Positions 44,516-52,926 of a DNA stretch of 64,000 bases are shown piece by piece. A program made the position numbers and the translations under genes. The stretch's first letter is position 1, and each line of letters opens with the position of its first letter. The stretch comes from Heyndrickxia vini (GTDB lineage Bacteria; Bacillota; Bacilli; Bacillales; Bacillaceae_C), in assembly GCF_016772275.1 (NCBI RefSeq), contig NZ_CP065425.1:734001-798000 (forward strand), written 5' to 3'. The notes beneath the pieces are model-generated. The model had not been told where the DNA came from, searched no databases, and saw only the letters and a program-made list of their open reading frames with translations.

Positions 44516-44830
44516 ATGACCCAATCAATTGAACAAACATCTTTTCAAATCATATTGCACAGTGGAAATGCTCGCAGCTCTCTTATCGAAGCGATTCGGT
44601 TGGCCAGAGAAGATCATTTTCAGGAAGCAGAAGAAAAAGTACTAGAGGCGAAGAAGGAATTAAATGAAGCACATCAAGTTCAAACAGGGCTTATTCAAGG
44701 GGAAGCGCAAGGGGAAAAATCGGAATTCTCCATTTTATTAGTTCATGCACAGGACCATTTAATGAATTCAATCACAGTGAAAGAACTGGCAGAAGAAATT
44801 ATATTCTTGCATAAAAAAATTCAAAAATAA
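44516..44830 (+). CDS. PTS lactose/cellobiose-family EIIA
   Basis: A 104-residue helical EIIA of the lactose family. The phosphoacceptor is His77 in LLVHAQDHLMNS; SSLIEAIRLAREDHFQEAEE is the typical second helix. It accepts phosphate from HPr and passes it to the EIIB encoded just upstream. Confidence 0.94.
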   Translation: MTQSIEQTSFQIILHSGNARSSLIEAIRLAREDHFQEAEEKVLEAKKELNEAHQVQTGLIQGEAQGEKSEFSILLVHAQDHLMNSITVKELAEEIIFLHKKIQK

Positions 44831-44859
44831 ATGAAAGTTTCATTGCGGGGGTGATATAC

Positions 44860-46176
44860 ATGCAAAAAAAATTGAAAGTTGTGACGATAGGTGGGGGTTC
44901 CAGTTATACTCCCGAACTCATAGAAGGGTTTATTAAACGATATGATGAATTGCCGATAACTGAGATTTGGCTGGTGGATATCGAAGAAGGGAAAGAAAAG
45001 CTCGAAATCGTTGGGAATTTAGCGAAACGAATGGTTGCTAAGGCAAATCTTCCTATTACGATTCATTTATCTTTAAATCGGCGTGAAGCATTAAAAGAAG
45101 CAGATTTTGTTACGACACAAATCCGAGTAGGATTACTTGATGCGCGTGCAAAAGATGAACGGATTCCCCTTAAGTACCATGTGATTGGACAAGAAACGAA
45201 TGGTCCGGGTGGCTTATTTAAGGCACTTCGAACAATTCCTGTCATTCTAGATATAGTGAGAGATATCGAAGAATTATGCCCGAATGCCTGGTTAGTCAAT
45301 TTTACTAATCCGACAGGTATCTTAACTGAAGCAATCTTGCGCCATACTTCCTTTAGAAGAGTCGTTGGACTTTGCAATGTACCGATCCATATGAATATGG
45401 ATATTGCCGAAATGCTTGGGGCAGATATTTCCCGTGTTCATGTGGACTTTATGGGCCTAAACCATATGGTATATGGTTCGAAAGTATTGTTGGATGGGGA
45501 AGATGTGACTGATCGAGTCATTGAAATGATGGCGAATGCATCTGACGACATGACGATGAATAATATTGCTGCATTCAAATGGAATCCATACTTTATTAAA
45601 GCACTGCGCCTTATCCCGTGTCCATATCATCGCTATTACTATAAAACGCAAGAAATGCTGGAACAAGAATTAAAGGATGCAGAAAATGAAGGAACTCGGG
45701 CAGAAGTGGTGAAAAAGCTGGAGGACGATCTCTTTGAACTGTATAAAGATCCAAACTTAAACATTAAGCCTCCACAATTGGAAAAGCGGGGAGGGGCATA
45801 CTACAGTGATTCCGCTTGTCGTCTCATTTCTTCACTCTATAACAATAAAGGTGATATTCAACCAGTAAATACAATCAATAATGGTGCCATCGCCTCTATA
45901 CCGAATGATTCTGCCGTTGAAGTAAGCGCTATTATCACAAAGGACGGTCCAAAACCGATAACGATGGGTGACTTACCAGTCGCTGTTCGTGGTTTAGTCC
46001 AACAAATTAAGTCATTTGAACGAATTGCTGCTGATGCAGGGGCAACTGGTGATTACCACACAGCACTACTTGCGATGACTATCAATCCACTCGTCCCATC
46101 CGATGTAGTGGCTAAACAAATACTAGATGAAATGCTAGAAGCACATAAAGAATACCTCCCATTATTCTCTAAATAA
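44860..46176 (+). CDS. GH4 6-phospho-beta-glucosidase (CelF/ChbF/LicH type)
   Basis: A 438-residue GH4 enzyme needing NAD+ and Mn2+: Rossmann motif VTIGGGSSYTPELIEG at residues 8-23, metal-binding cysteine in VGLCNVPIHM and histidine in MGLNHMVYG, and GQETNGPGGLFKALRTIP near residue 109. It splits 6-phospho-beta-disaccharides through a C3-oxidation/elimination mechanism. E. coli ChbF, the chitobiose enzyme, belongs here. ATG 44860 is preferred because GGGGGTGAT lies just before it; an upstream GTG at 44851 is part of that site. Last gene of the operon, followed by a strong terminator. Confidence 0.92.
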   Translation: MQKKLKVVTIGGGSSYTPELIEGFIKRYDELPITEIWLVDIEEGKEKLEIVGNLAKRMVAKANLPITIHLSLNRREALKEADFVTTQIRVGLLDARAKDERIPLKYHVIGQETNGPGGLFKALRTIPVILDIVRDIEELCPNAWLVNFTNPTGILTEAILRHTSFRRVVGLCNVPIHMNMDIAEMLGADISRVHVDFMGLNHMVYGSKVLLDGEDVTDRVIEMMANASDDMTMNNIAAFKWNPYFIKALRLIPCPYHRYYYKTQEMLEQELKDAENEGTRAEVVKKLEDDLFELYKDPNLNIKPPQLEKRGGAYYSDSACRLISSLYNNKGDIQPVNTINNGAIASIPNDSAVEVSAIITKDGPKPITMGDLPVAVRGLVQQIKSFERIAADAGATGDYHTALLAMTINPLVPSDVVAKQILDEMLEAHKEYLPLFSK

Positions 46177-46197
46177 AGGGAGGTATGACAAGGAAGG

Positions 46198-46227
46198 AAC
46201 GGGATCTTGGGTCCCGTTTTATTTTTT
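46198..46227 (+). terminator. Terminator of the PTS/aldonate operon
   Basis: AACGGGA at 46198-46204 pairs with TCCCGTT at 46212-46218, followed by TTATTTTTTT. Classical rho-independent terminator 22 bp after the GH4 stop. Confidence 0.85.
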
Positions 46228-46323
46228 TATCACTTCAAATGATACATTATACGTGCCAGGTTTCGTTGGAAGCGTAATACTAGCTCCGCTAAAATATGAA
46301 ATAGACTTATTTTGGTAGACTTT
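46219..46323 (-). pseudogene. Orphan C-terminal fragment of an Ig/cupredoxin-like protein
   Basis: On the minus strand an open frame of 34 codons ends TLPTKPGTYNVSFEVIKK then TAA. The KPGTYNVSFEV pattern looks like the last strands of a beta-sandwich domain, and the frame is cut by TGA upstream with no start or ribosome binding site. I read it as the leftover end of a lost gene; chance is possible given the short length. Confidence 0.3.
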
Positions 46324-46425
46324 TCAATGAGGGAAAAGGATTGTTTTTAAGAAGTCGTTCATGTAATCTTGTTCATAAGATCACTTAAAGATTATAAGTG
46401 AAAGGTAATGAAAAGGAAGTGGGAT

Positions 46426-47343
46426 ATGTTTGCGAAATCTCGTTGCGAATCAGAAGAATTAATGTTTTTTAAATATTTATACTTTCGGATGACTTTATCA
46501 GATAAGGAATTATCATATTATTTGACTCTTAAAAAAGGATATGAAGGTGAAAAAAGGTTTGATCAGTGGTTAGAAAAACTTTCGTCAGACTGCCTCATAT
46601 TAAATGATTTACTGTTTGAATATAACAATAATGTATTTCAAATTGATTCCTTAGTACTTACCTCTAACATTATCCATTTTTTCGAAGTGAAAAATTTTGA
46701 AGGCGACTACTATATTGAAAATGAAAAATGGTATTCATTAAATGGCAAGGAAATAAAGAACCCTATGCTTCAGTTAAATAGGAATACATCTTTGTTCCGA
46801 CGAATACTTCAAGATCTTGGAATTTCTATTCCAATCAAGCCCCATTTGATCTTTGTTAACCCAAACTTTTATCTCTATCATGCTCCGGTTGATTTACCCA
46901 TTACATTTCCTCCACAGATTGACCGTTTAATCACTTCGATAAACATGACACCATCAAACGTAAATAGCAAACATATGAAACTAGTAAATCAATTATTATC
47001 AATGCATATGAAGAAATCTCCCTTTATGCGAATACCCAACTATACTTTCGAACAATTAAGAAAAGGAATCACTTGTGCACATTGTCACTCATTCATACAA
47101 GGGTACAAAAAAGCACTGATTATCTGCACGAAATGTGGATTTAGAGAAAAGATTGCTTCGGCCATTGTACGATGTGTTGAGGAGTATAGTTTTTTATTTC
47201 CGGAAAGAAAAATTACTTCAAAGTCAATCCACGAATGGTGCGAAATTCCCTCTTCTAAAACAGTCCAAGCGGTTCTTTCAACGAACTTTAAACAAATAGG
47301 GAACCGACGATCTTCCTATTATGTTAGTAAAAATAATCAGTGA
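46426..47343 (+). CDS. NERD-domain protein with zinc ribbon
   Basis: A 305-residue protein. The nuclease-related domain (NERD) covers about residues 30-150: GYEGEKRFDQWLEKL, NVFQIDSLVLTSNIIHFFEVKNFEGDYY, with the D...EVK pattern of restriction-like nuclease folds. Residues ~215-240 hold CAHC and CTKC spaced by 14 residues, a zinc ribbon, and the tail looks like a winged helix that may bind DNA. ATG 46426 has AAGGA 8 bases upstream; ATG 46408 is in frame but poorly spaced. It stands alone between two unrelated operons. NERD proteins are suspected in DNA processing; the exact role is unknown. Confidence 0.82.
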   Translation: MFAKSRCESEELMFFKYLYFRMTLSDKELSYYLTLKKGYEGEKRFDQWLEKLSSDCLILNDLLFEYNNNVFQIDSLVLTSNIIHFFEVKNFEGDYYIENEKWYSLNGKEIKNPMLQLNRNTSLFRRILQDLGISIPIKPHLIFVNPNFYLYHAPVDLPITFPPQIDRLITSINMTPSNVNSKHMKLVNQLLSMHMKKSPFMRIPNYTFEQLRKGITCAHCHSFIQGYKKALIICTKCGFREKIASAIVRCVEEYSFLFPERKITSKSIHEWCEIPSSKTVQAVLSTNFKQIGNRRSSYYVSKNNQ

Positions 47344-47448
47344 TTCATATTCACGCCAGTTTTATACCAATTCAAATGTCGTTGTTTTTGTCACGGGAGA
47401 TTAGATAATCATCGTGACAATCTCCCAAAAAACTTGGTTAGACCTATT

Positions 47449-47769
47449 ATGGTAGAAAAGCGGGTGACATAACACCCAAAACGATAGGATTGAGGGAAAA
47501 TGGTAGAAAAACGAGAGGGATAACGCCCATAATAACGGGAGCGAGGAGAAATGGTAGAAAAGCGAAGGGGAAAACTCCCAAAATGATAGGATTGAGGAAA
47601 AATGGTAGAAAAGAGAGGGGGATAACGCCCATAATAACGGGATCAAGGGAAAATGGTAGAAAAGCGAGGGATATAACGCCCAAAATGATAGGGTTGAGAG
47701 AAAATGGTAGAAAAATGAGGGGGATAACGCCCAAAATGACGGGTTCAAGAAAAAATAGTAGAAAAGAGG
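47449..47769. repeat. 51-bp minisatellite, six full copies plus a partial one, in 102-bp dimers
   Basis: Units begin with ATGGTAGAAAA at 47449, 47500, 47551, 47602, 47653 and 47704, and with ATAGTAGAAAA at 47755: the period is exactly 51 bp. The second halves alternate between CAAAATGATAGGATTGAGG-like (units 1, 3, 5) and CATAATAACGGGATCAAGG-like (units 2, 4) versions, i.e. a 102-bp higher-order repeat. Since 51 is divisible by three, several frames on both strands stay open (17-residue repeats), but none has a ribosome binding site. The array abuts the end of the siderophore permease gene. Confidence 0.85.
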
Positions 47770-47798
47770 GGGAAGCGGGTTCAGAGTCCCGACGCCCC

Positions 47799-48812
47799 TT
47801 AATTCTGCTTCTTTAATAGTAAATACATAAAGTACGGTGCCCCAATTAATGCAACCATAATTCCCGCTGGAATTCCACTTGGTTCAATCAGATTTCTACC
47901 AATGGTGTCTGAGAATAGTAACAGCCAACCGCCAATAAGGATCGAAACAGGTAAAAATAATTGATTGCGCGGCCCTACTAATGCTTTTGCAATATGGGGT
48001 GCCATTAGTCCGATGAATGAAATACCACCAGTAACCGATACGGCGGACGCTGCAAGAGCAACAGCAGTTAATAGTAAGACGATCCGTTCTTTTTCAAGTG
48101 ATACCCCAACCCCGATCGCCACTGGTTCGCTCAGCCCAAGAAGGTTTAAGCGATTAGCTTTGTAAAGAGTGAATGGGATCAGGATGAGCAACCATGGAAG
48201 GAGCGCCCAAATAAATGGCCAGTCATCACCCCAAACATTTCCTGCCAACCATTTCGCGATAAAGTCCACTTTTTCTCGTTCAGCGGATGAAATAAGTAGA
48301 ATCATCACACCTGAAAGCGCCATCGAAAATCCAATTCCGACTAATACTAATCTTACTGGCTGTAATCCGCTATTCTTTTGATAGGAAAAGATATAGATAA
48401 GGATAGACGTAAGGAATGCACCGCCAAAGGCAAGAAGCGGCAACATATATACAAATGAACCGACCTCAATTGGAAAAAATAAAAAGAAAATAGCAATTGC
48501 TACACCAGCGCCAGCGTTTATCCCAATGATCCCCGGATCAGCCAAATCATTACGGGTAATTCCTTGCAAAATAGCTCCCGACAAAGCAAGTGCAATACCA
48601 GCCAATAAAGTAATGATGATTCGTGGGAGGCGAATCGAAAACAAAACAAATTCCTCTGAAAATGTCCCTTTACCGAATAAAGTTGGAAGCAATCGATTGT
48701 AGGAAAGACTAGCGTCCCCAATTCCCATCCCAACAACAATTGTGGCCAAAATAAGTATTAAAAGAATAAATAAAATGATTCGTTGTTTCTTGATTAATGC
48801 CGGATGAATCAT
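47799..48812 (-). CDS. FecCD-family iron-siderophore ABC permease (YfhA-like)
   Basis: A 337-residue BtuC/FecCD permease with about nine to ten transmembrane segments. Landmarks are RLPRIIITLLAGIALALSGAI near residue 47-67 (seen as RLPRII and LAGIALALSGA), NDLADPGIIGINAGAG and the coupling-helix region GISFIGLMAPHIAKALVGP near 270. It overlaps the upstream permease by 4 bp. Last gene of a Fur-controlled ATPase-binding protein-permease-permease operon. YfiZ/YfhA of B. subtilis (hydroxamate siderophores) are the closest type. Confidence 0.92.
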   Translation of the reverse strand: MIHPALIKKQRIILFILLILILATIVVGMGIGDASLSYNRLLPTLFGKGTFSEEFVLFSIRLPRIIITLLAGIALALSGAILQGITRNDLADPGIIGINAGAGVAIAIFFLFFPIEVGSFVYMLPLLAFGGAFLTSILIYIFSYQKNSGLQPVRLVLVGIGFSMALSGVMILLISSAEREKVDFIAKWLAGNVWGDDWPFIWALLPWLLILIPFTLYKANRLNLLGLSEPVAIGVGVSLEKERIVLLLTAVALAASAVSVTGGISFIGLMAPHIAKALVGPRNQLFLPVSILIGGWLLLFSDTIGRNLIEPSGIPAGIMVALIGAPYFMYLLLKKQN

Positions 48813-49819
48813 GAGAACATCTTACCTCCTTTTCGAATAATTATCAGGAAGAAAGGTAAGCCCAACGCTGCAACAATGGCGGCCACCGGTGTTTCATATG
48901 GAGCATTGAGTGTTCGACCAAGTGTGTCAGCAAAAAGCATGAAGGTTGCCCCAATAATTGCGCTAGTAGGAAGGATAAAACGGTAATCAGTCCCAACAAA
49001 GGCACGAACGATATGAGGAATCATCAGCCCGATAAAAGCCATATTGCCAATAAGTGCAACAGATGTTCCAGCAAGTAATATGATCACAATAAAAAGAATC
49101 ATCTTTATTTGGGTTGTTTTTTGCCCTAAACCAACTGCCACCTCTTCATTCAAACTTAAAATGGTTAGTTGTCTTGAAAGGAACATCGAAACGAGTATTC
49201 CGATTAAGACAAACGGAATAATGATTTTTAGTTGGCCCCATGTCGTTCCAATCATTCCGCCGGATGTCCACATCGACACGTCTTTAGAAAGTTTAAAAAT
49301 CAGCCCGATACCTTCAGCAATGGCATAAAGAAAAGTTGAAACGGCTGCACCCGCCAATACAATTCGAAGCGGAGAAAAGCCGCCTTTTTGGAGTGCACCT
49401 ATGCCAAACACCATAGCAGTTCCCACAGCTGCACCGACAAAGCAGGCAATCGTTATCCAAAAATAATTAGCTGATGGGATAAATGCTAGGGTGAGAGCCA
49501 GTGCGGCATTTGCTCCAGCTGATAATCCGAGTAAGCCGGGATCGGCAAGTGGGTTCCTCGTTAAGCCTTGCATGATGGCGCCTGAAACAGCAAGTGCAGC
49601 TCCTACGACAATCGCTGCTACTTCCCGGGGAAAACGGATTTCACGTAGCATCAAAACGGTATCAGTCTTTAAATTAGATGTAAGTGCCAGCCACACATCT
49701 TTAACGGTTGTCTCTGCCGCTCCAAATGCCATAGAAATGACAAACATTCCAACTAATGCGAGGATTCCTGCTAACAGCTTATACACAAATAGGATGGAGC
49801 TATTCGTATTCTTATTCAT
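48809..49819 (-). CDS. FecCD-family iron-siderophore ABC permease (YfiZ-like)
   Basis: A 336-residue permease with REIRFPREVAAIVVGAAL near residue 60, NPLADPGLLGLSAGAN, and NMAFIGLMIPHIVRAFVGTD near 268, the FecCD signatures. The open frame continues upstream to 49867 with two further ATGs; I choose 49819 because it gives the usual length of FecCD proteins and a normal N-terminus before the first helix, but ribosome binding signals are weak at all three candidates. Pairs with the following permease to form the channel. Confidence 0.88.
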   Translation of the reverse strand: MNKNTNSSILFVYKLLAGILALVGMFVISMAFGAAETTVKDVWLALTSNLKTDTVLMLREIRFPREVAAIVVGAALAVSGAIMQGLTRNPLADPGLLGLSAGANAALALTLAFIPSANYFWITIACFVGAAVGTAMVFGIGALQKGGFSPLRIVLAGAAVSTFLYAIAEGIGLIFKLSKDVSMWTSGGMIGTTWGQLKIIIPFVLIGILVSMFLSRQLTILSLNEEVAVGLGQKTTQIKMILFIVIILLAGTSVALIGNMAFIGLMIPHIVRAFVGTDYRFILPTSAIIGATFMLFADTLGRTLNAPYETPVAAIVAALGLPFFLIIIRKGGKMFS

Positions 49820-49897
49820 CGATTTTCCATCTTTCATATGTAGGATAGGGAAGAAGGAGCTGCCCATTCCTATTTGCGGACAACCCCTTTCTAAGCT

Positions 49898-50821
49898 TTA
49901 TTTACCTAAAAAGGACTTTTCAAAAAATTTAAGTTGTTTCTCTAGTGTAATCGGATCGTTAAAAGAAGCTCCGTTTCCTTCCATTTCAAATACATGGTGG
50001 TTTTTGACGGCAGGAATGTTTTTGTATGATTCTGTTTTTTGGAATGATGTATCAGCATCGGAATATTTACTTAAAATAATATAGTCGCCAGCAAATTCAG
50101 GAAGTACTTCTGAAGATAAAGTATAATAACCTGCTTTTAATGCTTTCTCTTTTACTTTTTCGGGCATTTTTAGTTTCATAGATTGATATAATATTTCTGT
50201 TCCACGAGCCCAGTTATCCCCGTAAACATAAAGGTCTTTGCCATAGCTCTCTATAACGGATACAGTTGTATTTTCACCGATCTTTGCGCGAATTTCATCA
50301 CCGTCTTCTTGAGCACGTTTTTTGAAATCATCAACCCACTCTTTTGCTTCTTTTTCTTTGTTTAAAAGTTTTCCGATTTCAACATGTTGAGTCAAATAAT
50401 CGACCTTTCCCCATGTATATGTGACAGTAGGTGCGATCTTTTTAAACTTATCTAGATTTTTTGTCGTAGATAAGCCGATAATTAAATCTGGTTTTAGTGA
50501 AATGATTTTTTCGACATTGTCTTCTGAAACTTCTTGAGCATCTTTCAATTTTTCTTTAAATGTTGGATTGTTTTTTGACCATGTGTCGGCACCGACGACG
50601 TTGACACCTAATGATAATACATTACCTGTATAACCGGATAATAAGACCACACGTTTTGGGTGGGCAGGTACTTTTATAGGTCCGTTTTCCGATTGATATG
50701 TAATCGTTTTTTGTGTTTCCTCTTTTGCAGCAGTACCCTTTTCTTTGTCTTTTGTTCCATTGCTGCAGGCACTAATAATTAGCACTAAGAGCAAAATGAT
50801 CGGGAATACGATTTTCTTCAT
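49898..50821 (-). CDS. Iron-siderophore-binding lipoprotein (YfiY-like)
   Basis: A 307-residue FepB/FhuD-type binding protein with lipobox IISACSN (Cys19). VPAHPKRVVLLSGYTGNVLSL opens the fold, VSEDNVEKIISLKPDLIIGLS is the conserved helix/strand pair and FEMEGNGASFNDPITLEKQL lies near the end. It binds a ferric siderophore, probably a hydroxamate/citrate type as for YfiY. AAAGGAGAAAAC before the ATG lies within the end of the ATPase gene, which overlaps by 50 bp. Confidence 0.9.
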   Translation of the reverse strand: MKKIVFPIILLLVLIISACSNGTKDKEKGTAAKEETQKTITYQSENGPIKVPAHPKRVVLLSGYTGNVLSLGVNVVGADTWSKNNPTFKEKLKDAQEVSEDNVEKIISLKPDLIIGLSTTKNLDKFKKIAPTVTYTWGKVDYLTQHVEIGKLLNKEKEAKEWVDDFKKRAQEDGDEIRAKIGENTTVSVIESYGKDLYVYGDNWARGTEILYQSMKLKMPEKVKEKALKAGYYTLSSEVLPEFAGDYIILSKYSDADTSFQKTESYKNIPAVKNHHVFEMEGNGASFNDPITLEKQLKFFEKSFLGK

Positions 50822-51617
50822 GTTTGTTTTCTCCTTTTACTAGGTTATAAGTGATACACATTGGTTTGTTGGTACGCGGGTCCCTGCCGATTTCTGCGTC
50901 AATATTAAACACTTTTTGCAGAACATGGCGATTGATTACTTCTTCACAGTTACCCGCTTTTACGACTTCACCATCCTTCATGGCAATAAGGTGGTCGGCA
51001 AAGCGGGCGGCTTGGTTTAATTCATGGAGGACCATAATGATGGTTCGTTCTTGTTCCTTATTTAGTTTTTGTAAAAGCTCTAGAACTTCCAGCTGGTGCG
51101 CCATATCTAAATAGGTGGTCGGTTCATCCAAAAAGATAATGTCTGTTTCTTGAGCGAGAGCCATGGCAATCCACACACGTTGTCGTTGTCCCCCAGACAG
51201 TGCGTCGACAGAACGAAACTTATATTCAATCGTTCCTGTCACTTCCAGTGCCCAGTCAATGACTTCGATATCTTTTTTCGTTAAGCGGCCAAATCCTTTT
51301 TGATAGGGGAAACGACCATAAGATACAAGTTCACCAACTGTAAGTCCGTTTGCACTTTCCGGTGATTGTGGAAGAATCGCCATTTTTTTAGCTAAGTTTT
51401 TTGTGTTTTCCTTCAAAATATCTTTTCCATCAAGCACCACAGATCCCGATTGATGAGAAATAATCCTTGTGATTGCTTTTAACAAGGTTGATTTTCCACA
51501 GCCATTTGAACCGATAATTGTAGTGATTTTTTTATCAGGTATTTCAACACTGAGATTTTTCACAATGACATGGTCTCCATAACCAATGTTTATATTACTC
51601 GTATATAGGCGTCCCAT
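50772..51617 (-). CDS. Iron-siderophore ABC transporter ATP-binding protein (FecE/YusV-like)
   Basis: A 281-residue ATPase: Walker A GSNGCGKST near residue 35, signature LSGGQRQRVWIAMALA near 138, Walker B IIFLDEPTTYLD and switch MVLHELNQAARFADH. ATG 51617 follows TGGAGGTTACG and is preferred over the upstream in-frame start at 51629. The C-terminus runs about 15 residues past the usual ITYNLV end and overlaps the binding protein gene by 50 bp, an unusually long overlap. First gene of the Fur-controlled operon. Confidence 0.92.
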   Translation of the reverse strand: MGRLYTSNINIGYGDHVIVKNLSVEIPDKKITTIIGSNGCGKSTLLKAITRIISHQSGSVVLDGKDILKENTKNLAKKMAILPQSPESANGLTVGELVSYGRFPYQKGFGRLTKKDIEVIDWALEVTGTIEYKFRSVDALSGGQRQRVWIAMALAQETDIIFLDEPTTYLDMAHQLEVLELLQKLNKEQERTIIMVLHELNQAARFADHLIAMKDGEVVKAGNCEEVINRHVLQKVFNIDAEIGRDPRTNKPMCITYNLVKGENKHEENRIPDHFALSANY

Positions 51618-51641
51618 CGTAACCTCCAAATGTGATTTTGT

Positions 51642-51697
51642 TGATAATGATTCTCATTTTCACCAATAACTATATGGTGGATTGTTTTTATTGTCAA
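51642..51697 (-). promoter_or_regulatory. Promoter and Fur box of the siderophore operon
   Basis: On the minus strand TTGACA (plus 51692-51697) and TATAGT (51669-51674) are 17 bp apart. TGATAATGATTCTCATTTT at 51642-51660, a good match to the GATAATGATAATCATTATC Fur box, lies just downstream of the -10, so ferric Fur would block the transcript. Confidence 0.8.
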
Positions 51698-51724
51698 CCA
51701 TTTTTTTTAAGTTGAAAAAAATGA

Positions 51725-51754
51725 TTGAAATTGATAATCGTTATCAGTTAAAAT
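51725..51754 (+). promoter_or_regulatory. Promoter and Fur box of the reductase gene
   Basis: TTGAAA (51725-51730) and TAAAAT (51749-51754) flank ATTGATAATCGTTATCAGT (51730-51748), a near-perfect palindromic Fur box that fills the spacer. Iron starvation should derepress the reductase together with the divergent siderophore importer. Confidence 0.75.
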
Positions 51755-51828
51755 GATTTTAAGAAAAAATACACGAAGATAGTAGGCATATATTTACATA
51801 AAATAAATATTGAGGAGGGTTCGCAAAA

Positions 51829-52878
51829 ATGGAGCAGCAGGAGTTATTTGATGTGACAATCATTGGTGGAGGGCCAGCAGGGTTGTACTCGGCGTTCTAT
51901 AGTGGATTAAGAGAAATGAAGACGAAGATTATTGAATTTCAGCCATATTTAGGCGGAAAACTTCATGTGTATCCTGAAAAAATGATATGGGATGTGGGTG
52001 GGCAGACACCGATACCTGGAGCGAAATTAATTGAGCAATTGGTCGTTCAAGGATTAACCTTTCAGCCAACGGTTGTGTTGAATGAAAAAGTTGAATCGAT
52101 TTCACGTAATATCGATGGCCAATTTGTCCTCCAAGGTTCATCGGGTCAAAAGCATTTTTCGAAAACGGTTATTGTTGCAATCGGTAGTGGAATATTGAAT
52201 CCTCAAAAGCTGGAAATTGAAGGGGCGGAGCGGTTTGAAGTGTCTAATTTACATTACACAGTAAAATCGCTAAAGCAGTTTAAAGATAAAAATGTGCTAA
52301 TTTCAGGCGGAGGGAATTCTGCAATCGATTGGGCAAATGAGTTAGAGTCTATTGCCAAAAATGTGTATGTAACGTATCGGAAGGATACATTAGCAGGTCA
52401 TGAAGCTCAAGCTACACAATTAATGAATAGTTGTGCAGTTTGTTACTTGAATACGACGATTAAAAAACTTATTGCTAGTCGTACTCATGAGGAGATTGAA
52501 GGGGTAGAACTGGAAAATCATGAAACTGGAGAGATACAGCAGTTGTCAGTAGACGAAGTGATCATTAATCATGGGTTTCAACAAGATGCAACCTTATTGA
52601 AAGATAGTGACTTGGAGATTGAATTAGTTGATCACTACTATATTGCTGGAAACGCGACGAGTGAAACATCTGTAGACGGACTTTACGCAGCGGGCGATAT
52701 TTTAATGCATGATGGAAAAGTGAATTTAATCGCGGGTGCTTTTCAGGATGCCGCGAACGCCGTCAATAAGGCAAAAAAATTTGTTCAACCTAATGCTAAC
52801 AAAATCGGAATGGTTTCTTCCCATAATGAGCTTTTTAAAAAACGTAATAAAGAGTTAGTTAAGGAATTGATGAAGTAA
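51829..52878 (+). CDS. Ferredoxin/flavodoxin--NADP+ reductase, thioredoxin-reductase-like (YcgT/YumC type)
   Basis: A 349-residue flavoprotein: FAD motif TIIGGGPAGLYSAFYSG at residues 10-26, NADP motif VLISGGGNSAIDWANELE near 164, and AAGDI near the end. There is no CxxC redox pair, which separates the TrxR-like ferredoxin-NADP reductases (FNR type 2) from true thioredoxin reductases. B. subtilis YcgT, a Fur-regulated member, is the closest known type. Given the Fur box and the divergent siderophore importer, it may supply electrons to release iron from imported siderophore. GGAGGGTTCG precedes the ATG. Confidence 0.9.
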   Translation: MEQQELFDVTIIGGGPAGLYSAFYSGLREMKTKIIEFQPYLGGKLHVYPEKMIWDVGGQTPIPGAKLIEQLVVQGLTFQPTVVLNEKVESISRNIDGQFVLQGSSGQKHFSKTVIVAIGSGILNPQKLEIEGAERFEVSNLHYTVKSLKQFKDKNVLISGGGNSAIDWANELESIAKNVYVTYRKDTLAGHEAQATQLMNSCAVCYLNTTIKKLIASRTHEEIEGVELENHETGEIQQLSVDEVIINHGFQQDATLLKDSDLEIELVDHYYIAGNATSETSVDGLYAAGDILMHDGKVNLIAGAFQDAANAVNKAKKFVQPNANKIGMVSSHNELFKKRNKELVKELMK

Positions 52879-52903
52879 TCTAATGTGGAAATCGCCGAAA
52901 AAA

Positions 52904-52926
52904 GGATGTAATTCTTGATTACATCC
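52904..52926. terminator. Shared terminator of the reductase and nhaC genes
   Basis: GGATGTAAT at 52904-52912 pairs with ATTACATCC at 52918-52926. On the minus strand a TTTTTT tract (plus 52898-52903) follows directly, so it terminates nhaC; the stem includes the nhaC stop codon. It may also slow plus-strand readthrough. Confidence 0.7.

Noticed and set aside
47401-47816. Long ORFs on both strands in the 51-bp array (about 95-115 codons)
   Set aside because: They result from a repeat period divisible by three with few stops; no initiation signals and biased composition.
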